Of a stretch of 5,166 bases of DNA, positions 1 through 5,166 are shown one piece after another. Each line of letters begins with the position of its first letter. Position 1 is the stretch's first letter. The translations under genes were made by a program, and so were the position numbers. The stretch is from JAWWBG01 sp033721095. GTDB taxonomy: Bacteria; Actinomycetota; Nitriliruptoria; Nitriliruptorales; Nitriliruptoraceae. The stretch lies in contig JAWWBG010000175.1 of assembly GCA_033721095.1 (NCBI GenBank), positions 1-5,166 on the forward strand, in the 5' to 3' direction. The notes under the pieces were generated by a model. It did no database searches, was not told where the DNA came from, and saw only the letters and a program-made list of their open reading frames with translations.

Positions 1-390
1 GCCGGCTCCCTCCTCCTCGTCCGTTGCGTTCGAGGCGTGCCGAATCCGCGGTCGGGGATGGTCGGCGTGGCGCTCGCGGGCGCGTGCCTCGGCCGCATCC
101 CAGAGCGCGGTCCGCACCTCGAGTGCGGCGTGGTCGGGGTGGACGCACGTGAACGAGTCCGTGACGCCGGATTCCTCGTCCTCCACGTGGGCGACGGCAA
201 TGATGGCGCCGTCGGTCCCCTCGATGACCCAGGCATCCCGGTCCAGATCGAGCGCTGGCCGCTCCCATGCCTGCGCGATGAACTGCTCGCCGAGGACCAC
301 TTCACCGGCGAAGGCGAGGTCCTCCGCGACGACGACGGCGCCGGCCGCGGCGAGGTCCTCGGGCCGCGGATGCCGGAGCGTCAGGTCCAT
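1..390 (-). CDS. GNAT family N-acetyltransferase, N-terminal part (cut by left edge)
   Basis: The frame is open from an ATG at 390 to the left edge, giving 130 residues with no stop, so the C-terminus lies outside the window. The protein begins MDLTLRHPRPEDLAAAGAVV, the usual first strand and helix of a GNAT acetyltransferase (R-x-x-xx-D pattern). Around residues 48-70 it has LDLDRDAWVIEG followed by an IIAVAHVED strand, typical of the first half of actinobacterial tandem-GNAT proteins of about 300 residues. The start is well fixed: an in-frame TGA, which is also the stop of the upstream gene, lies only five codons earlier and no GTG or TTG intervenes. No strong Shine-Dalgarno is visible (only TCGGG), and with a 15-base gap translation is probably coupled to the ABM gene. 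The acetyl-CoA-binding Q/R-x-x-G-x-G/A loop is not in the visible part. The substrate is unknown. The family call is from recalled patterns. Confidence 0.72.
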   Translation of the reverse strand, partial: MDLTLRHPRPEDLAAAGAVVVAEDLAFAGEVVLGEQFIAQAWERPALDLDRDAWVIEGTDGAIIAVAHVEDEESGVTDSFTCVHPDHAALEVRTALWDAAEARARERHADHPRPRIRHASNATDEEEGAG

Positions 391-405
391 GAACCCGAGA
401 CGACG

Positions 406-708
406 TCAGCCGAAGCTGGCGGGCTCGGCGCCGTCATAGCGGGCCATCGAGGCTCGACCCGCCATCAGCTCCGAGCTCGCCGCGATGAAGTCGGCCATGT
501 GTGGCGTGCCGAGATGCGCCATGAGGGCCTCCTCGGTCTCCCATGCCTCGAAGAACACGACCGTTCGGGGGTCCTCGAGATCGAACGAGTATCGATACTC
601 GATGCACCCGGGCTCGTCGCGCGACGCCGCCAGCATTGGAGCAGCAGCAGCCGTGAACGCGTCGGCGTCCCCGTCCTTGAGGGTCGCGGTTCCGGTGATG
701 ATGATCAC
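406..708 (-). CDS. ABM-domain (antibiotic biosynthesis monooxygenase-like) protein, YgiN type
   Basis: This encodes a 100-residue cytosolic protein. It has the layout of the ABM family (dimeric alpha-beta barrel): a first strand IIITGTATL, helix DADAFTAAAAPMLAAS (about residues 14-29), the family hallmark DEPGCIEYRYSFD (31-43), the strand RTVVFFEAW (48-56), then ETEEALMAHLGTPHM (57-71) with His65 and His70, which commonly line the pocket. The GTG start at 708 is chosen because GGAG (715-718) lies 6 bases upstream and the first beta strand begins directly at this codon. An ATG much further upstream (1026) would add 106 low-complexity residues and overlap the hydrolase gene. It follows the hydrolase gene by 43 bases and precedes the GNAT gene by 15 bases, so co-transcription is likely. 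Relatives include quinol monooxygenases and cofactor-free oxygenases, but many have no known activity, so the reaction is not assigned. Confidence 0.88.
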   Translation of the reverse strand: MIIITGTATLKDGDADAFTAAAAPMLAASRDEPGCIEYRYSFDLEDPRTVVFFEAWETEEALMAHLGTPHMADFIAASSELMAGRASMARYDGAEPASFG

Positions 709-751
709 TGCCAGCTCCGTCGTCGGCCGGCGCGACCCTAGGCCAGCCGCG

Positions 752-1777
752 TCATGCGGACAGCAGCAGCCGCCGCCGGTCGCCGACGGCCGGCCGAGGC
801 GCCGGCACTGCCATCGCGTTCGCGAGCGCTGCCGCGGTGTGGGGCAGTGCCAACAGCTCGTACTGATCGTGGCCTGTTCCCTCGACGGCCACGTCCACGA
901 TCCGTTCGTCGAGGCAGTCGGCGAGGACGCGCTGGGCGACCTTGTCCCGGGGATCACGGATGTTGACCCAGTGGCGCAGTCGGATCGACCGAGGAGGATG
1001 GTGCTTGCCACGGGCGCGCACGGCACGGATCTCGGCCTGCAGGTCGGCCAGGACCGTTTCGTGCAGCGGCGACAGCCACAACGGCGACCCGAGGGTGAGG
1101 AACAGGACTGTCCGCTCCGGCAGTCCCGGCGTCATGAGCAGCAGTTGCAGTCCGACGAGCGACCCCAGGCTGTGCCCGATCACGATCACCGGCTCGTTGC
1201 CGAGCAACGCCTCGATCTGTCGGCCGAGCATCTCCCGGCGGCGGGCATGCTGTTCCCGGTAGCGCACCACCGCTCGCAGCCGCAGCCACTGGGTGGCGTC
1301 ACTCACGGCGGGCACGTTCGTGGCCCACTGGACGGCCTTCGGGGTGCGACGACGGGCGGTGTCCGGCGGCAGATCGAGCGTCTCGAGGACCTGGACGAGC
1401 GCGCTGACGTGGTCGCGGGCACCATCGGACCGGACGGCGCGCCGCCACTGGCGCACGATGAGCCCGCCCGTGACGACCAGTGCCGTCGGTGTGAGTCGAA
1501 TCGGGGCAAGCAGCGGGGCAAGGACCGTGTGGACGCCGGGGCTGGCAACCAGGCGCCGCACCCGCTCGAACGGACTGCGGGTCGGGTGCTCGATCGCCTC
1601 CATCGCCGGCCCCCAGTGGATCATCCGGAAGCGGTCAGCGGCGATCGCCGGTTGGCCGGCGCCCGCCATCCCCTGGTTGAGCGCCTCGAGCCAGGCAGCC
1701 TCCAGGGCACCCTGTTCGTCGGGCGTCAGGTGCTCGTGGTTGATCCCCGGGATGCCGAGGATCAGTGGCTGGCCCAT
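752..1777 (-). CDS. alpha/beta hydrolase (serine esterase/lipase-like)
   Basis: This encodes a 341-residue protein starting at ATG 1777, which has GGAGG (1784-1788) 6 bases upstream. An in-frame ATG at 1831 would add 18 Arg-rich residues and bury this Shine-Dalgarno, so it is rejected. The N-terminal strand LILGIPGINHEH (about 5-16) occupies the oxyanion-hole position. The nucleophile elbow is VIVIGHSLGSLVG (197-209), with Ser203 in GxSxG. LTLGSPLWLSP (228-237) is the next strand and loop, NIRDPRDKVA (272-281) supplies the likely acid (Asp275 or Asp278), and EGTGHDQYELL (299-309) the likely catalytic His303. Residues 82-110 form an unusually hydrophobic stretch before the elbow, perhaps a lid or membrane-contact segment. 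There is no signal peptide, so it is probably cytosolic or peripheral. The GHSLGS and LGSPLW pattern resembles uncharacterised actinobacterial lipase- or PGAP1-like hydrolases. The substrate cannot be told. Confidence 0.87.
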   Translation of the reverse strand: MGQPLILGIPGINHEHLTPDEQGALEAAWLEALNQGMAGAGQPAIAADRFRMIHWGPAMEAIEHPTRSPFERVRRLVASPGVHTVLAPLLAPIRLTPTALVVTGGLIVRQWRRAVRSDGARDHVSALVQVLETLDLPPDTARRRTPKAVQWATNVPAVSDATQWLRLRAVVRYREQHARRREMLGRQIEALLGNEPVIVIGHSLGSLVGLQLLLMTPGLPERTVLFLTLGSPLWLSPLHETVLADLQAEIRAVRARGKHHPPRSIRLRHWVNIRDPRDKVAQRVLADCLDERIVDVAVEGTGHDQYELLALPHTAAALANAMAVPAPRPAVGDRRRLLLSA

Positions 1778-1783
1778 GGTTCG

Positions 1784-1788
1784 CCTCC
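1784..1788 (-). promoter_or_regulatory. Shine-Dalgarno GGAGG fixing the hydrolase start
   Basis: GGAGG on the minus strand lies exactly 6 bases before the ATG at 1777. It is the reason for choosing this start over the ATG at 1831, which would put this site inside the coding region. Confidence 0.8.
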
Positions 1789-1836
1789 GGCGACCGCAGG
1801 GCCGCCCGCGGGACACGCGTCCGACGACCAAGGTGC

Positions 1837-1860
1837 CACGCCCCCCAGCGATCGGGCGTG
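1837..1860 (-). repeat. second inverted repeat in the same gap
   Basis: CACGCCC (1837-1843) and GGGCGTG (1854-1860) are perfect 7-base inverted repeats with a 10-base spacer. They lie 8 bases beyond the first hairpin in the direction of transcription, again without a T-tract. This could be the second half of a tandem U-less terminator, or a dyad bound by a regulator controlling the hydrolase unit (its outer edge is 60 bases before the hydrolase ATG). The sequence does not decide between these. Confidence 0.35.
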
Positions 1861-1868
1861 AGTTCGCC

Positions 1869-1887
1869 GTCCCGTCCAGTCCGGGAC
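1869..1887 (-). terminator. hairpin after the oxidoreductase stop, possible U-less terminator
   Basis: GTCCCG (1869-1874) and CGGGAC (1882-1887) are perfect inverted repeats with a 7-base loop. They lie 13 bases downstream of the oxidoreductase stop codon in the direction of transcription. The stem is only 6 bp but all but one pair is G-C. There is no T-tract after it on the minus strand, so it is not a classic intrinsic terminator. In high-GC actinobacteria such U-less hairpins are sometimes proposed as terminators or mRNA 3'-end stabilisers. Chance is possible at this GC content. Confidence 0.3.
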
Positions 1888-1900
1888 CTTGGAACGGCCC

Positions 1901-4222
1901 TCAGACGGGCTCGAGGCGGGCCTTGACGTGCTTGTGGTGGGGCGTGCCGGCGACGGGGTCACGTTCGTCGTGGGACGTGAGCTCGTTGGGGGCCACGCCC
2001 GTGATGGTCCTGCCGTTGCCGTCGGGGAAGTCGACGCCCATGCCGTTGGGCAGCGACACCATCCCTCGGGCCTGGCCCTCGTCGAACATCGCGACGCCCT
2101 CGGCCTGGCCGGCGCGCGTGACCAGGCGAACGTCGGCGCCGTCGGCGATGCCCAGCGCGTCGGCGTCGGTCGGGTGGATCCGGATGGCGCCCTCGCGGTC
2201 GCGCTTGCGCCAGTCGGGGTCGCGGAAGATCGTGTTGGCCGTGAACGCGCGCCGCTCCCCCGCCGCCAGCACCAGTGGCCAGTCGGGATCGCGCCCGGGA
2301 TCGAGGTCGTCGGCCAGCGTGGCCAGCTCGTCGAGCAGGACGGGGATCTCGAAGTTGACCTTGCCGCTGTCGCGGATGATACGAGCCGTCGGGTCGGCGT
2401 CCGGGCTGTCGACGGCAAAGACGGTGCCGCTGCGCCGATCGAGGATGGCGCGGAACAGGGCGTTGCCGGCCTTGGGGGCGTCACCGACGAACCCGGCGTT
2501 GGCGACCTCGGGCGGGTACCGCATCGCGACTTGGTGGGCGAGCGCGAACACGACCGCACCTTCGCGGAGGTTGTCGGGCAGGCGCGGACCGAGCACCTCG
2601 TAGAGGACGACGGGTGCGATCCGGGTCCGCAGCGGTGATTCCGACGCCCATCCGAGGAAACTGAGCGCGAACGCATCCAGCCCGTCGGCGTCGCCCTCAC
2701 GCGGCTGGTCGAGGTCGACGGTGGCAGCGGCCGCCAGCAGGGGCGCGATGTCCTCGTCGGTGTAGCCGTCGAGCTGGCGGACGAGGCGGCGGTGGATCTC
2801 GGCCTCCGGCAGCGTGTCACCGAGCCGCGGCAGCACGGCGTGGCGCAGGTGGAAGGCGTTGGCGGGGTGCTCGCTGGTGAAGAACGTGGCCTCGGCCTTC
2901 TCGAACTGGGAGGAGGCCGGCAGGACCCAGTCGGCCAGCCGGGCCGTCTCGGACATGGCGACGTCGATGACCACGAGGAACTCGAGTGCCTCGAAGGCCT
3001 CGCGCATCCGGTGGCTGTCGGCCAGCGAGTGGACGGGGTTGTTGGCCTCGACGAGCATCCCGCGGAAGCGGTTGGGATGGTCGGTGAGGATCTCCTCGGT
3101 GATCACGTTGCAGGGCACGATCCCGGCCAACATGGCCGTGTCGGTGACCGGGGTCCGTCGCGAGCTGTGGTTGGACCACAACGGCTGGAACGCCGTGTGG
3201 AGGAGCATGCCGCGCCCGAGGTTGCCGGTGAGCAGCCACAGGGACTTTTCCAACCAGCTGTTGAGCGTCGAGTGGATGTTCTGCTGGATCCCGAGGTCCT
3301 CGTAGAAGGCGGCGCTCGACGCGGTGGCGATCCGGTGGGTGGCGGCACGAACCAGCTCCTCGTCGACGCCGGCACGGGCGCAGTACGCGCTGATGTCGAG
3401 CTGCCTCACCGCGCCGAGCAGGGGGTCGAGGTTCTCGGTGTGGGCGCGCACGAAGTCGTCGTCGAGGAGGTCCTCGGTGACGGCGATCGCGAGCATGGCG
3501 GCCAGCAGGTGGGCATCGCCGCCCGGACGGACCTGCAGGTGGAAGTCGGCGAGCTCGGCGGTCTCGGTGCGGCGCGGGTCGATGACGACCATGGAGCGGT
3601 CGGGGTCGTTGGCGATCGCGCGCAGGACGGTGCGGGCACGGTGGACGCCGTGGGTCTGCCAGGGGTTCTTGCCGACGAAGACCGCAACCTCGCAGTGCTC
3701 CCAGTCGCCGGTGGTGTGGCAGTGCTCGTTGCCGAACAGCTGGCCGTCGACCCAGAACTCGCCGGTCTTCTCCTGGGCCAGGGCGTTGGAGGCGAACCGC
3801 GAGCCGAGGACGCCGCGCGTGGCGCCGGCGTAGGCGCCCGGCAGGTGGTTTCCCTGGCCTCCGCCGCCGTAGTAGAAGATCGTCTCGCCGCCGTGCTCGT
3901 CGCGGAGCCTCGCGAACCCGGCTGCGACCTCGCGAATCGCCGTGTCCCAGTCGGCCTCCTCGAATGTCCCGTCGGGCAGGCGCCGCAGCGGACGGGTCAG
4001 CCGGTGCGGGCCGGTCTGGTAGCGGTCCAGCTCGCGAGCCTTGTTGCAGGTGTAGCCCTGCGAGTTGGGGTGCTCCTTGTCGCCGCGGATGCGCCCGATG
4101 CGAGGCCGCTCGCCGTTGGTGGCCGGGACGATCTCGAGGAGCACACCGCAATTGTTCTCGCAGAGGATGCAGGCGTTCTCTTCCCAACTGGCTTCGAGGG
4201 CAGCGGTCTCGGTGGCGGTCAT
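1901..4222 (-). CDS. molybdopterin-dependent oxidoreductase, formate dehydrogenase-like (DMSO reductase superfamily)
   Basis: This encodes a 773-residue catalytic subunit predicted to bind a bis-pyranopterin (MGD) Mo/W cofactor and one 4Fe-4S cluster. The N-terminal cluster motif is Cys18-x2-Cys21-x3-Cys25 with Cys59 as fourth ligand, followed by Lys61. The pterin-binding core includes VFVGKNPWQTHG (181-192), VVIDPRRTETAELAD (212-226) with QVRPGGDAHLL (230-240), GNLGRGM (333-339), and VEANNPVHSLAD plus SETARLADWVLPASSQFEKAEAT (391-402, 424-446). The C-terminal molydopterin-binding barrel spans about 648-770 and ends NELTSHDERDPVAGTPHHKH. Length is normal for single-chain family members. There is no twin-Arg signal, so it is cytosolic. 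No SeCys is encoded (no in-frame TGA), and the usual Cys/Ser Mo-ligand position appears to be Glu151 or Gln150. The start at 4222 is set by GAGGAG 6 bases upstream; a longer frame to 4324 would overlap DUF3291. No electron-transfer subunit or cofactor-maturation gene is in view. Family is certain, substrate unknown. Confidence 0.95.
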   Translation of the reverse strand: MTATETAALEASWEENACILCENNCGVLLEIVPATNGERPRIGRIRGDKEHPNSQGYTCNKARELDRYQTGPHRLTRPLRRLPDGTFEEADWDTAIREVAAGFARLRDEHGGETIFYYGGGGQGNHLPGAYAGATRGVLGSRFASNALAQEKTGEFWVDGQLFGNEHCHTTGDWEHCEVAVFVGKNPWQTHGVHRARTVLRAIANDPDRSMVVIDPRRTETAELADFHLQVRPGGDAHLLAAMLAIAVTEDLLDDDFVRAHTENLDPLLGAVRQLDISAYCARAGVDEELVRAATHRIATASSAAFYEDLGIQQNIHSTLNSWLEKSLWLLTGNLGRGMLLHTAFQPLWSNHSSRRTPVTDTAMLAGIVPCNVITEEILTDHPNRFRGMLVEANNPVHSLADSHRMREAFEALEFLVVIDVAMSETARLADWVLPASSQFEKAEATFFTSEHPANAFHLRHAVLPRLGDTLPEAEIHRRLVRQLDGYTDEDIAPLLAAAATVDLDQPREGDADGLDAFALSFLGWASESPLRTRIAPVVLYEVLGPRLPDNLREGAVVFALAHQVAMRYPPEVANAGFVGDAPKAGNALFRAILDRRSGTVFAVDSPDADPTARIIRDSGKVNFEIPVLLDELATLADDLDPGRDPDWPLVLAAGERRAFTANTIFRDPDWRKRDREGAIRIHPTDADALGIADGADVRLVTRAGQAEGVAMFDEGQARGMVSLPNGMGVDFPDGNGRTITGVAPNELTSHDERDPVAGTPHHKHVKARLEPV

Positions 4223-4228
4223 GATCGA

Positions 4229-4234
4229 CTCCTC
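4229..4234 (-). promoter_or_regulatory. Shine-Dalgarno GAGGAG overlapping the DUF3291 stop codon
   Basis: On the minus strand the bases TGAGGAG (4235 to 4229) contain both the TGA stop of the DUF3291 gene and the GAGGAG ribosome binding site for the oxidoreductase, whose ATG follows after 6 bases. This fixes the oxidoreductase start and implies translational coupling of the two genes. Confidence 0.85.
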
Positions 4235-4721
4235 AGTCGGCAGGAACGGTGTCCGCGCCGACGGCATGGGAACTCGGCGCGGGGAACGGCTGGCGGGGCG
4301 TGAATGCGTGCTCGGTTGGACCATGCGTCCGCAGGTGCAGCAGGCGCTCCTCGGCTTCCGCCACGGTCGGCTCGTGGCCGACCGGGACCCACCAGCAGGC
4401 GAGGTGCTCCTGCTCGATCGGCAGAAACCACTCGCGGCGGCGACGGAGGAAGTCGACGTGCTCGGTGCGCAGGACGAAATCGTTGAGGGCGTCGAGCGAC
4501 TCCCAGACCGTGATGTTGCTGATCAGCGTGGGGTCGCCGAAGAACTCGACGTCGGTGTTGCCGCCGTGCTCGTCGCCCTCGGACATGATCCACACGAAGC
4601 CGGGCTGCTGGGTGCCGAGGGTGTTGATGCGGTCGAGGTTGTTCACGAACCCGGCCATGATCTCCTCGTCCAGCGGCGCCCGCATCCGTGCGATGTTGAC
4701 CTGGGCGAGATGGTGCTCCAT
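4233..4721 (-). CDS. DUF3291 domain-containing protein
   Basis: This encodes a 162-residue cytosolic protein matching the recalled DUF3291 pattern almost throughout: it opens EHHLAQVNIARMRAPLD (2-18), then FVNNLDRINTLGTQQPGFVW (25-44), a strand with a preceding acidic/Asn loop, NITVWESLDALNDFVLRTEH (69-88), FLRRRREWF (91-99), and the strongly conserved LACWWVPVGHEPTVAEAEERL (107-127) followed by LRTHGPTEHAFT. The family has no established function. Its layout (two strand-helix-strand units with a VWES segment) resembles dimeric alpha-beta barrel proteins such as ABM and heme-degrading monooxygenases, which is an inference. The residues after about 142 are a short Pro/Ala-rich tail. The ATG at 4721 has only a weak upstream AGGG, but conserved sequence begins right there. 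It lies 22 bases after the enoyl-CoA hydratase gene and 10 bases before the oxidoreductase gene. Confidence 0.88.
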   Translation of the reverse strand: MEHHLAQVNIARMRAPLDEEIMAGFVNNLDRINTLGTQQPGFVWIMSEGDEHGGNTDVEFFGDPTLISNITVWESLDALNDFVLRTEHVDFLRRRREWFLPIEQEHLACWWVPVGHEPTVAEAEERLLHLRTHGPTEHAFTPRQPFPAPSSHAVGADTVPAD

Positions 4722-4743
4722 GCGCGGGCGACCCTACCGAGCC

Positions 4744-5166
4744 TCAGCGGCCGACAAAGGTGGCCTGCCCGGGGCCGTCGGCAAGCAGGCTCTCGACGCC
4801 GGCCTGGAGGTCCTCGGTCACCAGGACCGGCGGGGCCACCTGCCGCAGCGTCGCGTCGGCCAAGGCGACGCCTCCTTCTGCCCAGGCGTTGAGGACGGCG
4901 CTGGTGGCCTGGTGGGCACGCGTCGGTCCGGCGGCCAGCTGGTCGGCGAGGGCGCGGGACTTGGCCAGCAGGTCGTCGGCCGGGACGACGCGCTGGACGA
5001 CACCCCAGTCGAGCATGGTCTGGGCGTCGTAGATGCGGGCGGTGTAGACGGCCTCGGCGGCGCGGCCGAGGCCCGCGCGGGCGGCCAGCCGTGCGGTACC
5101 GCCGCCGAACGGCGTGGCGCCGATGACGGCCTCGACGAGCCCGAAGTTGGCGGTGTCGGCGGCCCA
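4744..5166 (-). CDS. enoyl-CoA hydratase/isomerase (crotonase superfamily), C-terminal part (cut by right edge)
   Basis: The visible 140 residues are open to the right edge and end at a TGA (4744-4746); the N-terminal half, including the CoA oxyanion-hole strand, is outside. The fragment begins within the catalytic region: FGLVEAVIGATPFGGGTARLAAR (8-30 of the fragment) is the crotonase strand-loop-helix, with Glu12 near the position of a catalytic acid. It continues with EAVYTARIYDAQ and the hallmark WGVVQRVVPADDLL (about 53-66), then GPTRAHQATSAVLNAWAEGG and the C-terminal signature ESLLADGPGQATFVGR. An internal Met at 5016 is not the start because conserved sequence continues upstream of it. 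The enzyme would hydrate, isomerise or otherwise convert an acyl-CoA in the cytosol. The substrate and exact subfamily cannot be assigned without the N-terminus. It is the first visible gene of the tight DUF3291-oxidoreductase unit. Confidence 0.92.
   Translation of the reverse strand, partial: WAADTANFGLVEAVIGATPFGGGTARLAARAGLGRAAEAVYTARIYDAQTMLDWGVVQRVVPADDLLAKSRALADQLAAGPTRAHQATSAVLNAWAEGGVALADATLRQVAPPVLVTEDLQAGVESLLADGPGQATFVGR

Larger units (their letters stand above)
1778..1900 (-). other. 123-base intergenic region between oxidoreductase and hydrolase genes
   Basis: This is the largest non-coding gap in the window. It holds two adjacent inverted repeats (entered separately) and, next to the hydrolase gene, a strong GGAGG ribosome binding site at 1784-1788. 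No convincing -10/-35 pair was found on the minus strand: the only TTG-type hexamer (in TTGGTCGTCGG, about 1821-1831) has no AT-rich -10 partner at the right distance. If the hydrolase unit has its own promoter, it should lie here or in the end of the oxidoreductase gene. Confidence 0.6.

Noticed and set aside
709..751. GC-rich near-palindrome around GTCGGCCGGCGCGAC between hydrolase and ABM genes
   Set aside because: Pairing breaks after about four base pairs plus a wobble, which is expected by chance in such GC-rich DNA.
709..1026. Extended N-terminus of the ABM gene to an ATG at 1026
   Set aside because: The extra 106 residues are low-complexity and overlap the hydrolase gene; a GTG at 708 with GGAG 6 bases upstream gives the normal family length.
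485..1861. Long plus-strand open frame of 458 codons opposite the ABM and hydrolase genes
   Set aside because: It runs antisense across two genes with clear motifs and the gap between them, and its composition (Arg/Gln/His-rich) is that of a shadow frame.
1293..2603. Plus-strand open frame of 436 codons spanning the hydrolase start and oxidoreductase end
   Set aside because: It is Arg/Ser/Pro-rich with no motif and crosses two good minus-strand genes and an intergenic region with a ribosome binding site on the other strand.
3645..3800. Possible selenocysteine (in-frame TGA) in the oxidoreductase
   Set aside because: The frame is uninterrupted from 4222 to the stop at 1901, so no TGA is read as SeCys.
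2792..4303. Long plus-strand open frame of 503 codons opposite the oxidoreductase gene
   Set aside because: It mirrors the codons of the minus-strand gene (Gly/Val/Glu-rich with no recognisable motif), as expected for antisense frames in high-GC DNA, and the minus strand carries unmistakable family motifs.
4223..4324. Extended N-terminus of the oxidoreductase to an ATG at 4324
   Set aside because: It would overlap the conserved DUF3291 gene, and the ATG at 4222 has an excellent ribosome binding site; the extra 34 residues are not a twin-Arg or other signal peptide with a hydrophobic core.

Overview
The window is very GC-rich (about 70% by eye), with strong G/C bias at third codon positions and short gene spacings. 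Every credible gene lies on the minus strand, so transcription runs from the right edge to the left. The protein families fit a free-living, high-GC actinobacterium: a tandem-type GNAT acetyltransferase, an FdhF-like molybdopterin oxidoreductase with no fused partner, a DUF3291 protein, and an enoyl-CoA hydratase with the GPG-A-F-GR type C-terminus. Nothing here fixes the genus.

Layout in transcription order (right to left): (1) the C-terminal 140 residues of an enoyl-CoA hydratase/isomerase, cut by the right edge (4744-5166); (2) a 162-residue DUF3291 protein (4233-4721); (3) a complete 773-residue molybdopterin/4Fe-4S oxidoreductase of the formate dehydrogenase-like (DMSO reductase) superfamily (1901-4222); (4) a 123-base gap with two adjacent inverted repeats; (5) a 341-residue alpha/beta hydrolase with a GHSLG nucleophile elbow (752-1777); (6) a 100-residue ABM-type putative monooxygenase starting at GTG (406-708); (7) the N-terminal 130 residues of a GNAT acetyltransferase, cut by the left edge (1-390).

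Genes 1-3 look like one transcription unit: the gaps are 22 and 10 bases, and the Shine-Dalgarno of the oxidoreductase overlaps the stop codon of DUF3291. Genes 5-7 look like a second unit, or a continuation of the first, with gaps of 43 and 15 bases. The 123-base gap with its two hairpins is the natural boundary. Working together is an inference: the oxidoreductase next to a CoA-pathway enzyme and two small proteins expected to have the dimeric alpha-beta barrel fold suggests catabolism or detoxification of a small organic molecule, but no substrate can be read from the sequence.

No rRNA, tRNA, CRISPR array, insertion sequence, integrase or phage gene was seen. The window is mostly ordinary chromosomal metabolism. 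The points most worth a second look are the apparent absence of Cys, SeCys or Ser at the usual molybdenum-ligand position of the oxidoreductase and its tight coupling to DUF3291.
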